Part shown: positions 18,708-28,728 of the stretch, one piece after another
Numbering within the stretch: position 1 is the first letter of the stretch
Layout: the number at the start of each line of letters is the position of its first letter
From: an uncultured Actinomycetes bacterium
GTDB lineage: Bacteria; Actinomycetota; Acidimicrobiia; Acidimicrobiales; RAAP-2
NCBI GenBank assembly: GCA_903828785.1
Contig: CAIKNP010000010.1
Location: 40,791 to 104,790, forward strand
Direction of reading: 5' to 3'
Length of the DNA: 64,000 bases
Notes under the pieces: model-generated
Told to the model about the DNA's origin: nothing
Databases searched by the model: none
The model's input: the letters and a program-made list of their open reading frames with translations, nothing else
Program-made: the position numbers and the translations under genes

Positions 18708-20690
18708 GTGCCCCTCCTTCGCGACACTCCCGACGTGGCGTCGGCCTATTTGCGCGCCCACGTCAGTAATCCAGTCGATTGGTGGGCCTGGGGCGATGAC
18801 GCCTTCGACGAAGCGCGCCGCCGGGACGTGCCCGTCTTCTTGTCCGTCGGCTACGCGGCCTGCCACTGGTGCCACGTCATGGCGCACGAATCATTCGAAG
18901 ACCCTCGAATCGGCGAGATCCTCCGCGCTGATTTCGTCGCCATAAAGGTTGACCGCGAGGAGCGGCCCGACGTCGACCAGGTCTATATGGCGGCCACCCA
19001 ACTCATCAGTGGCCACGGTGGTTGGCCAATGTCGGTCTTTCTCGCTCCCGACGGTCGACCCTTCACCGCGGGAACCTACTACCCGCCAGTCGATCGCGGT
19101 GGACAGGTTGGTTTTGGGCGTTTGCTGAGTGTCATCGCCACCGCGTGGCGTGAACGACGCGATGACGTCGAAACCCAGGCTCGCGCCCTGGAGCAGTCGT
19201 TGGCCCGCGAAGTGGGATTTATTGACCACCTCGCCCCATTGGAGGAAGGCTTGCACGGGGAGGCGCTGCGACATTCCCTCGCTCGACAAATTGCCGAGCA
19301 GACCGACAACGCCGGGGGCCAGGGTGCCCCTCGTTTCCCTCGACCAAGTTACGTTCGGGCCCTGTGGGCTGGTGGGGAGTACGCCGCCGCGTCGCGGACC
19401 CTGCGAGCCATGGCCTTCGGCGGTCTCTACGACCACATCGAGGGAGGCTTCGCTCGCTACAGCGTTGACGCCCAATGGCACGTACCCCACTTTGAACAGA
19501 TGCTCAGCGACCAAGCACTCCTCGCGCGTTGTTACTTCGAAGCAGCCCGCGTTTTGGATGACCCCACGTGGCGCGACGTCGCTCGGGCCACCGTGGAGCG
19601 AGTCCTCGACGCCTTTGCGGTCCCACTGGGCTTCGCTTCCTCACTCGACGCCGACGCCGGTGGCCACGAAGGTTCGCACGTGACCTGGTCAGTGCCCGAA
19701 GTATCTTTCGCCCTCGAGCACGCTGGTCTCGGGGCGCACGTCAGTCAGGTTCTGCATCGCTGGCGAATCACCAGCCCGGGCCTCTTCGAAGGACGCAGTA
19801 TTCCTCGCCTCGCCGACGGCGAGCCCTTCACAACGCCAGACGAATTGCGAGCGGCTCGACAAGCTTTGCGTGACCAGCGGGCCACACGCCCCCAGCCGGG
19901 TCGTGACGAAAAGGTTGTTCTGGAGTGGAACGCGATGTTCGCTAGCGCTCTCTTGCTGAGTGGGGACGCGGCGTACGAGGACCGCGCCCTCCAACTACTG
20001 CGTTCGCTGGCAACCAGTCACTACGGCAGTGGTCGGTGGTGGCGCACGGAACAACGCAACGCCCACGCCACCACCAGTGACCTGGCGTGGTTGCTCGACG
20101 CCTGCGTAGACGCCTTCGAAGTACGGGGCAGTGACGAGTGGCTGGACCGTGCGAACGACCTCGCCGCTTACCTCACCGCGCACTATTGGGATGGCGAACT
20201 CCCCAGCGCCCTCCACCCGGAGCGTGGAGCAGGCTTTTACGCCGTGAGCAGCGAGGTCACGGACCTCTATCTTCGACCCAAAGAAATCTTCGACGGCGCG
20301 ACGCCTTCGTGTCACGCGCAAAGTACGCGAGCCTTCGCTCGGCTCGGCCTGATCACGGGTAACAACGATGCCCTCGCCGTCGCGCAGCGCCTCGTGGATC
20401 TCGGAGCGGGACTCGTAGGCACGCATCCCCAAGCGGTGGTGGACCTCGCCGACGCCGCCGGATTCGTACTCGACGGTGTTGAAATTGTGGTGCCGGGACC
20501 AGACAACGAACTCACTCGGTGGCTGCGCGGTCGCCCGGGGTCGCGACGCGTGCTCGTTACCGGCGAAAACTCCTCGCCCTTGCTCCGGGGTCGTCAAGCT
20601 GGACTGGCCTACCTCTGCCGTGGCGGGGTCTGTCACTCCCCCGTTGCTACAATTCGGGAGCTAGAACAGGCACTTTCGGAGGTCCACTAA
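18708..20690 (+). CDS. YyaL/spermatogenesis-associated-protein-20-like thioredoxin-fold (DUF255) protein
   Basis: 660 aa; HVSNPVDWWAWGDDAF, GYAACHWCHVMAHESFED, KVDREERPDVDQVYM. Confidence 0.88.
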   Translation: MPLLRDTPDVASAYLRAHVSNPVDWWAWGDDAFDEARRRDVPVFLSVGYAACHWCHVMAHESFEDPRIGEILRADFVAIKVDREERPDVDQVYMAATQLISGHGGWPMSVFLAPDGRPFTAGTYYPPVDRGGQVGFGRLLSVIATAWRERRDDVETQARALEQSLAREVGFIDHLAPLEEGLHGEALRHSLARQIAEQTDNAGGQGAPRFPRPSYVRALWAGGEYAAASRTLRAMAFGGLYDHIEGGFARYSVDAQWHVPHFEQMLSDQALLARCYFEAARVLDDPTWRDVARATVERVLDAFAVPLGFASSLDADAGGHEGSHVTWSVPEVSFALEHAGLGAHVSQVLHRWRITSPGLFEGRSIPRLADGEPFTTPDELRAARQALRDQRATRPQPGRDEKVVLEWNAMFASALLLSGDAAYEDRALQLLRSLATSHYGSGRWWRTEQRNAHATTSDLAWLLDACVDAFEVRGSDEWLDRANDLAAYLTAHYWDGELPSALHPERGAGFYAVSSEVTDLYLRPKEIFDGATPSCHAQSTRAFARLGLITGNNDALAVAQRLVDLGAGLVGTHPQAVVDLADAAGFVLDGVEIVVPGPDNELTRWLRGRPGSRRVLVTGENSSPLLRGRQAGLAYLCRGGVCHSPVATIRELEQALSEVH

Positions 20691-21406
20691 TGGCGTTGCG
20701 ACGAGACCCCGCGGCCCGCGCCATCAAGAAATTGGTGGAAGGTACCGTTCAACGAGAGATTGTGGACCTGACGCCGGGTTCCAAGGTCTACGGACTTGTC
20801 CTGGGCTCCACCTACGAATCCACGACCGTGGTGGACCTCGCGTCGCAGACCATTGTTCGCTGGCGCATCCCCTGGCCCGCTGGGGTCGTGAGCGACCTCA
20901 GTACCTTTGACGTGGTGGAGGGCACGCTGGCGAGCGACATTGAGCGAAACGATCTGGCCCAGCCCGAAGCCGTCACCCTGGCCGAACTCCCGCGGCGCCT
21001 CGGTTCCTACCAGGGGCGTCAAGTTCGCCAGTGGCTCGAGCGACTGGCCACACCCCTTGATGGCCCCCTCTTCGGCTTTCGTGGTCCCAGCGCTCCCTAC
21101 TGGGAGTTCCGCGGTGAGCGCCCTAGCGTGGCGCTGGTCGCGGCCGACCGTGGACCGCAGTTGATGCGCCGCCACGATGATGGCTCGACCTGGGTGCGTT
21201 TCGGTTGGTTCGGCGACGACATTTGGTTGCTCTGCGAAGACCAGCACGCTATTCGCACCATCGAAGCCACCCGTCGAAGCTCGCTTAGTGGCAAAGAATT
21301 GGCGACCGCTCTCGGCTTTCGCCCGGTCTACGTTTTAACGACCCTCAGTGCGCCCATCGATGGCCACTGCTACAAGAGTTGCACCGGACTCTTGCCTCGG
21401 GGCTGA
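20690..21406 (+). CDS. Hypothetical protein
   Basis: Start MALRRDPAARAIKKL at ATG 20690, overlapping the previous TAA by 1 nt (TAATG). Confidence 0.6.
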   Translation: MALRRDPAARAIKKLVEGTVQREIVDLTPGSKVYGLVLGSTYESTTVVDLASQTIVRWRIPWPAGVVSDLSTFDVVEGTLASDIERNDLAQPEAVTLAELPRRLGSYQGRQVRQWLERLATPLDGPLFGFRGPSAPYWEFRGERPSVALVAADRGPQLMRRHDDGSTWVRFGWFGDDIWLLCEDQHAIRTIEATRRSSLSGKELATALGFRPVYVLTTLSAPIDGHCYKSCTGLLPRG

Positions 21407-21407
21407 T

Positions 21408-22079
21408 CTACTTAAAGAGTTTGCCCGTGGCCAAAGTCTCGGCCATGGCCCAACCGAAGGCCACCAGACGTTGCCCCTGGTCGGGGTTCAAGCCCTCAAA
21501 GAAACTCGCGGCGCCTTCGGGAATTGCGCCCTTGCTCGCCACGTAATCGAGTCCGCCAACGGGACCCTGCGGCACCGTCATTACGAACGTTTTGTCGTCG
21601 ATGGCCTTTTCCGATCCGAAGCGCTTGGCCAGACGTCGGCCCCAGGCGCGGTCTTCACCGGTGGGGCGGTAACCCAAACGAGGAACGATGTCGGCGAGAC
21701 CGGCAAAAGCCCGGAAGCCGTCAGCCGCCAGCAGTCGAGTCCCGAGCAATACGTCTTCATCAGGAAAAGCCAACAGAGCTCGCCGGAATTGGTCGTGCAA
21801 CAAGGCCTTCAAGGTCTGATCAGACTTCGCGTTGCGATCAACCAGCATGAGACCCACCAGCAGCGATGGGGTTCCTCCAATGCGCTCGAGCGTGCAGAAG
21901 GCGTAGCCGCGCAGTTTGCCGTTCTCGCGGGCCTGCGTGACGAGCACCCACTCCTCGCGCTGCTTCGAGAGAAAGCCGATATCGAAGTTTGGTTCACGAT
22001 CGACACAGAGGTCGGCCATTTCGACCAACTCGGTGTCACTGAGAGCGGTGGTGTCCTTGGTGGTAACCGTTATTGCCAT
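21408..22079 (-). CDS. Hypothetical protein (possible acetyltransferase-like fold)
   Basis: ORF 21408..22088; start at second ATG (22079), 7 nt after TAGAAT. Confidence 0.55.
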   Translation of the reverse strand: MAITVTTKDTTALSDTELVEMADLCVDREPNFDIGFLSKQREEWVLVTQARENGKLRGYAFCTLERIGGTPSLLVGLMLVDRNAKSDQTLKALLHDQFRRALLAFPDEDVLLGTRLLAADGFRAFAGLADIVPRLGYRPTGEDRAWGRRLAKRFGSEKAIDDKTFVMTVPQGPVGGLDYVASKGAIPEGAASFFEGLNPDQGQRLVAFGWAMAETLATGKLFK

Positions 22080-22120
22080 ACGGTCCATTCTACGGCGCGC
22101 AGCCCTAGGGGAAAAATCCG

Positions 22121-25100
22121 CTAGGCGCGGATGACGTGCCGGCCGAACTCCGAACGGAGATCCGGTACCACGGCGGCGATGGAAACCTTGAAATCATCAC
22201 CTAAACGGAAGGCCTGGCCCGCGTCGCCGGCTTCGAGCACTACCGGTGAAGGTCCGGGGTGTTGGGTCAAAATCTCTCGCAAACGTGCGATCGTTGATCC
22301 GGTCAGCTCCTCGGGGCGAAGGGCGAGTCGAAGTTCTTGGGGGCCCGATTCGGTTTTGAGGACCGTGAGATCGACGACGCTAAAACGAATCTCGTCCTCG
22401 CGGTCATCGATACGCACTTTCGCCAGGACGATATTGTCCTTGGTGAGTGAGCCACTCACCCGGCTAAAGGCCGCGGACGAAACGTTCACTTCCATCGACC
22501 CGCCCAGGTCTTCGAGCACGGTGCGAGCGTAGGGCTTGCCCTCCTTGGTGGTGCGCACCGTCACCTCGGACAAGATGCCACCGACGGTGAAGGGGTTGGG
22601 CAGTCTCCCAACCTCGGCGGCGTGATCCTTGAGGTAGGAAATGGTGCCGTCGGCCCTGGTCGCCAGGATCTGTTCAACGGCGTAGAGCGGGTGGTCAGAG
22701 ACGTAGGTACCCAGCATTTCTCGTTCGAAGTCGAGCTTGACGTTCTTTTCGTATTCGGCCGTGGGAATGGGGGTATCGGTTCCCTCCCAGTCATTGGCGC
22801 TGTCTTCGCCCATGGCCGAAAACAAGGTACTAATACCCATGGCCATGTCCTTGCGTCTATTCATCGTCGTTTCGATCAGTTCGTCGACCTTGAGGCTAAA
22901 GCCCAAGCGGGCGACGCCCAGCGAGTCGAAGGCGCCAGCCTTGATCAGCGACTCCATGGTTCGTCGGTTCAGCACCGAAGGATCGACGCGACGTAAGAAG
23001 TCGTAAACGTCGGCGAAGGGACCCCCACTGGCGCGCTCGGCCACAATTTTCTCAATCAGTGCTTCACCAACATTACGGATCGCGGCCATACCAAAGACGA
23101 TGGTTCGCTCTCTGGCCTTGGACGGGGTGAAATCAGCGAAGGATTGATTAACGTCGGGCACGTCAACCGTGATATTCATCATGCGCGCTTCGTTGAGGTA
23201 GAGCGCAGCCTTGTCCTTGTCGTCACGGAAGGAGGTCAAAAGCGCCGCCATGTACTCCACGGGGTAGTTGGCCTTAAGCCAGGAGTTCTGGTACGCGATA
23301 AGGGCGTAACCGTAGGCGTGGCTCTTATTGAAGGCGTAGTCGGCGAAGGGCTCAATTTTGGCGAAGATGTCTTCGGCTAATTTGCGCTCATAGCCCTGGC
23401 GCTCAGCACCGTCGACAAACTTGGCGCGTTGCGCTTGAATCATTTCACGAATCTTCTTAGAGCAGGCCTTGCGCAGGTCGTCGGCCTCGGTCATTGAGAA
23501 GCCGGCGATGGTGGTCGCCACGCGCATGATGTCTTCCTGGTAGATCATCAGTCCGAAGGTCTCACCCAACACCGCTTCGAGGTCGGGGTGATCGAAGGTC
23601 ACCGTTTGCTTGGCGTTCTTTCGGTCGGCGTAGTCGTTGTGCACGTTTTCGCTTAAGGGACCGGGTCGATACAGGGCGGTGAGCGCCGCGATGTCGTCAA
23701 AGGAAGTGGGGGCGAGACGGCGCATCAAGGTGCGCAAGGGACCACCCTCCAGCTGGAAAATACCAATGGAATTCCCCAGCCGCAGCATCTCGAAAACCTT
23801 TTCGTCGTCGAGCGGCACCTGGTCGATATCGATACGCATACCAGTCGTCTCTTCGATATGGTCCAGGGTGCGCTCGATAATCGCCAGGTTGCGTAGCCCC
23901 AAAAAGTCCATCTTCAAGAGACCCAGCTTTTCAATGGCCGTGGCTTCGTACTGCGTGACAATAGGGGCGTCGTCGGGATTGCCGTTGGGCGAGGACTTGC
24001 GTTGAATGGGAACGTAGTCCAGTACGGGGCCGCGGGTAATTACGACGGCGGCCGCGTGGATACCGTCTTGACGTCGTTTACCGACGAATCCCTTGGCGGT
24101 GTCGACGATGTGGGCCACGTCGCTGTCTTCGGCGTAGAGGTTTCGCAAGTCGAGCGCCTCGCCAAATCGATCCTCGTAGCCGGGAACCTTGCTGAAGCAG
24201 GCTTCGAGTGGCAAATCTTGACCCATCACCAGCGGCGGCATGGCCTTACAAATCTTGTCGCCTAACTGAGGCGGGTAGCCCAGCACTCGGCCGGCGTCGC
24301 GAACGGCGGCGCGAGCCTTAATGGTTGAAAAGGTGACGATTTGGGCCACGTGATCAGAGCCGTAGCGTTCGGCGGCGTAGCGAATCATGTCGCCGCGATA
24401 TCGCTCGTCGAAGTCCATGTCAATGTCGGGCATTTGCTTGCGACCCGGATTCAAGAAGCGCTCGAAAATGAGTCCGTAGCGCATGGGGTCGAGATCCACG
24501 ATTCGCAGACAGTAGGCAATGGCGCAGCCCGCTGCCGACCCTCGACCCGGCCCAACGCGGATGCCGACCTCGCGGGCGTGGCGGATCAAGTCCCAGACGA
24601 CTAAGAAGTAATCAGAAAAACCCATGTCGGAGACGACGGCCAGTTCGTAGTCAAGTCTCGATTCAATCTCGGGCGTCAAGTCGCCGTAACGGTCGCGGGC
24701 GCCGGCGTAGGTCAGCTCGCGCAGATAACGGTCCGCCCCGTCCTTGTGGTTGGCTCCGGCGAGATTCGCCGGAATAGGAAATTCGGGCAGCGCGCTGTTG
24801 CCGAAGTCGATCGTCACATTGACGCGCTCGGCGACCTCGAGGGTGTTGTCACAGGCCTCGGGAATATCGCGAAAGAGGTAGCGCATCTCAGCTGCGGTCT
24901 TCAAGTAGTGCTGGTCACTCGAGAAGCGGAAGCGGTCAGCGTCGGAAACACGGGCACCGGTACCAATGCACAAAAGCGCGTCGTGCATCGCGTAGTCACT
25001 GTGCTTCACGTAGTGCAGGTCATTGGTAGCCAGCAGCGGCGAACGAATTTCCTGGGCAATTTGCAGCAGCATCGGGTTCGTGCGCGCCTGTTCGGGCATT

Positions 25101-25678
25101 CCGTGATCTTGCATCTCGATGAAAAAGTTCTCGCGTCCAAAAATCGTTTGAAAGCGCGCGGCGAGCTCGAGGGCCTTGGCGTAGTCGTCGCGCAACAGCG
25201 CCTGGAGGACAACACCCCCCAGACAACCCGAAGTGGCGATCAGACCCTCGTGGTGTTCTTCGAGTAATTCCCAGTCGACGCGAGCGTTGTAGTAGTAACC
25301 CTCCAGAAAAGCGCGCGACGAGAGTTGGCGCAGATTTCGGTACCCGGTATTGCTCGTGGCCAACAATGTCGTGTGGTTGTTGAGCTTCACGCCACCTTCG
25401 GTTTCGCCCCCCGAATCATCGACCTTGCCCCGGCGAGGGGGTCGCTCAAATCGAGAGTTCGGTGCCATGTAGGCCTCGAGGCCCAAAATAGGAGTGATGT
25501 CGTATTTGCGGCAAGTTTCGTAAAACTCGATGACCCCGTAGAGATTCCCGTGGTCGGTGATCGCAATGGCGCTTTGTCCGTCCGCCTTGGCCGCCAAGAC
25601 CATTTCTTCGACACGGGCCGCTCCGTCGAGCATCGAGTACTCCGTGTGATTGTGCAAGTGTACAAAGCCGTCAGCCAT
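22121..25678 (-). CDS. dnaE: DNA polymerase III alpha subunit
   Basis: 1185 aa; FVHLHNHTEYSMLDGAARV, GPGRGSAAGCAIAYCLRI, MPDIDMDFDERYRGDMIRY, YRPGPLSENVHNDYADRKN. Confidence 0.97.
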   Translation of the reverse strand: MADGFVHLHNHTEYSMLDGAARVEEMVLAAKADGQSAIAITDHGNLYGVIEFYETCRKYDITPILGLEAYMAPNSRFERPPRRGKVDDSGGETEGGVKLNNHTTLLATSNTGYRNLRQLSSRAFLEGYYYNARVDWELLEEHHEGLIATSGCLGGVVLQALLRDDYAKALELAARFQTIFGRENFFIEMQDHGMPEQARTNPMLLQIAQEIRSPLLATNDLHYVKHSDYAMHDALLCIGTGARVSDADRFRFSSDQHYLKTAAEMRYLFRDIPEACDNTLEVAERVNVTIDFGNSALPEFPIPANLAGANHKDGADRYLRELTYAGARDRYGDLTPEIESRLDYELAVVSDMGFSDYFLVVWDLIRHAREVGIRVGPGRGSAAGCAIAYCLRIVDLDPMRYGLIFERFLNPGRKQMPDIDMDFDERYRGDMIRYAAERYGSDHVAQIVTFSTIKARAAVRDAGRVLGYPPQLGDKICKAMPPLVMGQDLPLEACFSKVPGYEDRFGEALDLRNLYAEDSDVAHIVDTAKGFVGKRRQDGIHAAAVVITRGPVLDYVPIQRKSSPNGNPDDAPIVTQYEATAIEKLGLLKMDFLGLRNLAIIERTLDHIEETTGMRIDIDQVPLDDEKVFEMLRLGNSIGIFQLEGGPLRTLMRRLAPTSFDDIAALTALYRPGPLSENVHNDYADRKNAKQTVTFDHPDLEAVLGETFGLMIYQEDIMRVATTIAGFSMTEADDLRKACSKKIREMIQAQRAKFVDGAERQGYERKLAEDIFAKIEPFADYAFNKSHAYGYALIAYQNSWLKANYPVEYMAALLTSFRDDKDKAALYLNEARMMNITVDVPDVNQSFADFTPSKARERTIVFGMAAIRNVGEALIEKIVAERASGGPFADVYDFLRRVDPSVLNRRTMESLIKAGAFDSLGVARLGFSLKVDELIETTMNRRKDMAMGISTLFSAMGEDSANDWEGTDTPIPTAEYEKNVKLDFEREMLGTYVSDHPLYAVEQILATRADGTISYLKDHAAEVGRLPNPFTVGGILSEVTVRTTKEGKPYARTVLEDLGGSMEVNVSSAAFSRVSGSLTKDNIVLAKVRIDDREDEIRFSVVDLTVLKTESGPQELRLALRPEELTGSTIARLREILTQHPGPSPVVLEAGDAGQAFRLGDDFKVSIAAVVPDLRSEFGRHVIRA

Positions 25679-25753
25679 TAGTCATCATTCCTCTCGCGAC
25701 CCACGCAGTGGGTGCGGCGGGAGAATAGAACAGGGTTGTGACACGACATGGTT

Positions 25754-26242
25754 TTACAGATACGTCCCGGGGGTGACGTCGTGTCCGGGGACGAGCGAGC
25801 GGTCGCGCATCTGTTCGAGTTGCGCCTGCGCCGCTGCTTGTTGGGAGAAGAGTGAGGCCTGTATCCCGTGAAAGAGTCCCTCGAGCCACCCCACTAATTG
25901 GGCCTGAGCGATACGAAGTTCTGATTCGCTGGGTACCTCGCTCTGGAAGGGCGGGGCCATACGACGAAGTTCAGTGGCCAGGTCCGTCGAAAGGGCGCCC
26001 GAGAGCTCCACCAGGGTCGTGTCGTAGATTTCGCGCATGCGAGCCCGACCAGCCTCATCGAGCGGTGCACCGCGGGCTTCGTCGAGCAGCGACTTCACCA
26101 TGGCCCCGAGGCGCATGACCTTGGCGGGCTGGGAAATAAAGTCCTCGCCACTCGAGGTGGGGGCAGCCGCCCCCTCTTCCTCACCTGGTCCCAGGACTTC
26201 GTCGGGATTTACCGTTATTGATGATTCGCTCGCTTGTTCCAC
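25754..26242 (-). CDS. bpa: Bacterial proteasome activator (Bpa/PafE, DUF2587)
   Basis: VMRLGAMVKSLLDEARGAPLDEAGRARMREIYDTTLVEL, SELRIAQAQLVGWLEGLFHGIQASLFSQQ, C-terminus GTYL matching the GxYL proteasome-docking tail. Confidence 0.88.
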   Translation of the reverse strand: MEQASESSITVNPDEVLGPGEEEGAAAPTSSGEDFISQPAKVMRLGAMVKSLLDEARGAPLDEAGRARMREIYDTTLVELSGALSTDLATELRRMAPPFQSEVPSESELRIAQAQLVGWLEGLFHGIQASLFSQQAAAQAQLEQMRDRSLVPGHDVTPGTYL

Positions 26243-26314
26243 CCTCGTAGTGTGCCAGAAAAATCGGCGGGCCGTGACACGGAGCGAGGAAGTCTGGCTC
26301 GGTAGACTGCCCTT

Positions 26315-26764
26315 GTGCGCGTTTCAACGAGGGGTGACTACGCCAGCCGTGCCCTGCTCAGTCTGGCACTGCGGGAGGACCTCTCCCTGCCCGTCTCGGT
26401 TCGTGACCTGGCGAAGCGTACCGGGCTCCCCCAGCCCTACCTCGAACAGATCCTGCTCGGCCTCAAGAGTGTGGGCCTGGTTCGTTCAAAGCGCGGAGTC
26501 GGTGGCGGCTACGTGCTGGCGCGCTCCGCCCACGACATCAGTTTGGCCGAGATTGTTGCAGCCGTCGATGGCCCCATTGTGGCCGGCGACTTTGGTGAAC
26601 CCCACCGTGACGGAGCGTGCGACCACGAAGGAAAGTGTGTTCTACTCGCCGTTTGGGCCGAGGTAGGCGAACACATGCGAGACCATCTCTCGAGTTTCAC
26701 CCTGGAAGACATGGTCAATCAGGCAAAAGGCCTTCAAGTTCCTAGGAGCCGACTCGAGCATTAG
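26315..26764 (+). CDS. Rrf2-family transcriptional regulator
   Basis: VSTRGDYASRALLSLAL...LPQPYLEQILLGLKSVGLVRSKRGVGGGYVLAR; CDHEGKC. TAGACT-N6-GTG. Confidence 0.88.
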   Translation: MRVSTRGDYASRALLSLALREDLSLPVSVRDLAKRTGLPQPYLEQILLGLKSVGLVRSKRGVGGGYVLARSAHDISLAEIVAAVDGPIVAGDFGEPHRDGACDHEGKCVLLAVWAEVGEHMRDHLSSFTLEDMVNQAKGLQVPRSRLEH

Positions 26765-26890
26765 GTTTTGAGATGTAAAACATCAATAAGAAGCCAAAAT
26801 TTCGAGAATACTCCGTGGTAACTTTTAACTGTCGTCGTAGGAGAAATGCTCCTGTCGGCGCTGAGTACTAATCCACTGCAAGGAGTAGTC

Positions 26891-27742
26891 GTGAATACCA
26901 CCCCCCGCCGAACTGCCGTTAACACCAATGACATGCTGGGCCTCTTGATGAGGGACCTAGACCGCTACCCAATGCCAAATTACGACGAGCAAGTCGAATT
27001 AGCCAAGCGCGTGACCGCGGGTGACGAAGAGGCCAAAAAGCAGATGGTGGCCGCCAATCTCCGACTCGTTCTTCACTGGGCTCGTCGCTACCAGGACCGC
27101 GGCGTCGAAATGGTCGATCTCGTCCAAGAAGGCACCTTCGGACTCTTGCGCGCCGTTGAAAAATTCGACTGGGAGCGCGGCTTTAAGTTCTCGACCTACG
27201 CCACCTGGTGGATTCGCCAGGCCCTCCAGCGGGCGGTGCAGCAGCACGGACGCACCATCCGTATCCCCCTCGAAGTGGGCGAACAGCTGCAGCGACTCGA
27301 AGCCACCGCCGCGGAATTGACTTCGCTCTTTGGGCGCAAGCCGACTGACGACGAGCTCGAAGAAGCCACGGGAATGAACCGGGAACTGCGCGAAAGCCTT
27401 CGTGGTCTCGCGGGCGTCACCGCCAGCCTCGACCAGCCGGCGTCTTCAGACTCCGCGACCACCTTGGGTGATCTCGTTGCTCCGAGCCAAACCGACTGGG
27501 TTGGCGACATTGAACAGTCGCTGATGGACGAGCAGTTGCACGGGGCCCTCGCGGGACTCAGCGAGCTGCAACGCGAGGTATTGACCCTGCGCTTCGGCCT
27601 GAATGGCGCCACACCCCTGTCCCTCCAGGCCACCGCCACCAAACTCGACATTGGCGTTCGTCGCGTTCGCCGTGCCGAGGAAGAGGCTCTGGCCCTGCTT
27701 CGCCACGACGAGAGCGTCTTGGCCGTCCGCGCTGACGCTTAG
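26891..27742 (+). CDS. RpoD-family sigma factor
   Basis: NLRLVLHWARRYQDRGVEMVDLVQEGTFGLLRAVEKFDWERGFKFSTYATWWIRQALQRA; start at GTG 26891 behind AAGGAG. Confidence 0.9.
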   Translation: MNTTPRRTAVNTNDMLGLLMRDLDRYPMPNYDEQVELAKRVTAGDEEAKKQMVAANLRLVLHWARRYQDRGVEMVDLVQEGTFGLLRAVEKFDWERGFKFSTYATWWIRQALQRAVQQHGRTIRIPLEVGEQLQRLEATAAELTSLFGRKPTDDELEEATGMNRELRESLRGLAGVTASLDQPASSDSATTLGDLVAPSQTDWVGDIEQSLMDEQLHGALAGLSELQREVLTLRFGLNGATPLSLQATATKLDIGVRRVRRAEEEALALLRHDESVLAVRADA

Positions 27743-28728
27743 AAGTCTGCGTCGGCGAAGTCCGGCACCAAGGCCGCGAGGTCACTCGGTAAGGGCGCTT
27801 CGGCGTGCACCCACTCGCCCGTCACGGGATGAGCAAAGCCCAGCGTACGCGAGTGCAGAAAAAAGCGATCTTCGGGTAGCCGACGATCTCGACGGTGTCC
27901 GTAGCGGGGATCATTGACGACGGGATGGCCAATGGTGGCCATGTGCACCCGAATTTGGTGCGTTCGACCAGTGTCGAGGGACAGTTTCAGCAAGGTAACC
28001 GGCTGGGGCTTATCGATGCGCAACAAAACGTCGTAGCCCGTGCGTGACTCGCGACCGTCGCTGCGAACCGCCATGAGCGTCGGCGTTCGAGTTGATCGAC
28101 CTATGGGAGCGTCCACCACACCTCGCTCCTCGGTGACGTGGCCCTCAACGAGCCCCAAGTAGGTACGTTCCATGTCTCGGCGGGCCAACTGCTCACGCAG
28201 GTTTACGAGGCCTCGCGCCGTCTTAGCGACCACCAAAACGCCCGACGTACCCTTGTCCAGGCGATGGACGATACCGGGGCGGAAGGGGTCGCTGAGTCCC
28301 TCGTCACTTAAGACTTGCATTTCGGGAAATTTCGCCAGGAGGCCGGCGACGAGCGTGCCGTCTCGCTGCCCGGCACCGGGGTGCACCACTTGACCTGATT
28401 GCTTGTTGATGACCGCAAAGTCAGGGTCGTCGTAGACCACGTCGACGAATACGGACGGGTCGGGCGTCACCGTACCGTCATCGGGGGCTGGCAACAGAGC
28501 CACCAGGTGTTGACCCATAAAAACGTGCACGGATCCCTTGATGATGACCTTTTCGTTCACCACGACTTTGGCGTCACGAAGAAGGTCAGTGGCGTCGTTA
28601 CGTGACAAACCCGTCAACATGGAAAGCACCCGGTCAATTCGCGTGTCGTCCAAGGTTGAGGGAATCACCACGTCGAGCGTTTCACCGTCAAAAGGATCAA
28701 TGGGGTCGGAAGGAAATACGTCGCTCAC
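27739..28728 (-). CDS. rluD: RluD-family 23S rRNA pseudouridine synthase
   Basis: 329 aa; S4-like N-domain, PGIVHRLDKGTSGVLVVAKT, GRTHQIRVHMATIGHPVVND. Confidence 0.9.
   Translation of the reverse strand: MSDVFPSDPIDPFDGETLDVVIPSTLDDTRIDRVLSMLTGLSRNDATDLLRDAKVVVNEKVIIKGSVHVFMGQHLVALLPAPDDGTVTPDPSVFVDVVYDDPDFAVINKQSGQVVHPGAGQRDGTLVAGLLAKFPEMQVLSDEGLSDPFRPGIVHRLDKGTSGVLVVAKTARGLVNLREQLARRDMERTYLGLVEGHVTEERGVVDAPIGRSTRTPTLMAVRSDGRESRTGYDVLLRIDKPQPVTLLKLSLDTGRTHQIRVHMATIGHPVVNDPRYGHRRDRRLPEDRFFLHSRTLGFAHPVTGEWVHAEAPLPSDLAALVPDFADADF

Noticed and set aside
25699-25713. ACCCAC-GCA-GTGGGT small hairpin upstream of dnaE
   Set aside because: Only a 6-bp stem; too short to claim a regulatory role without conservation.
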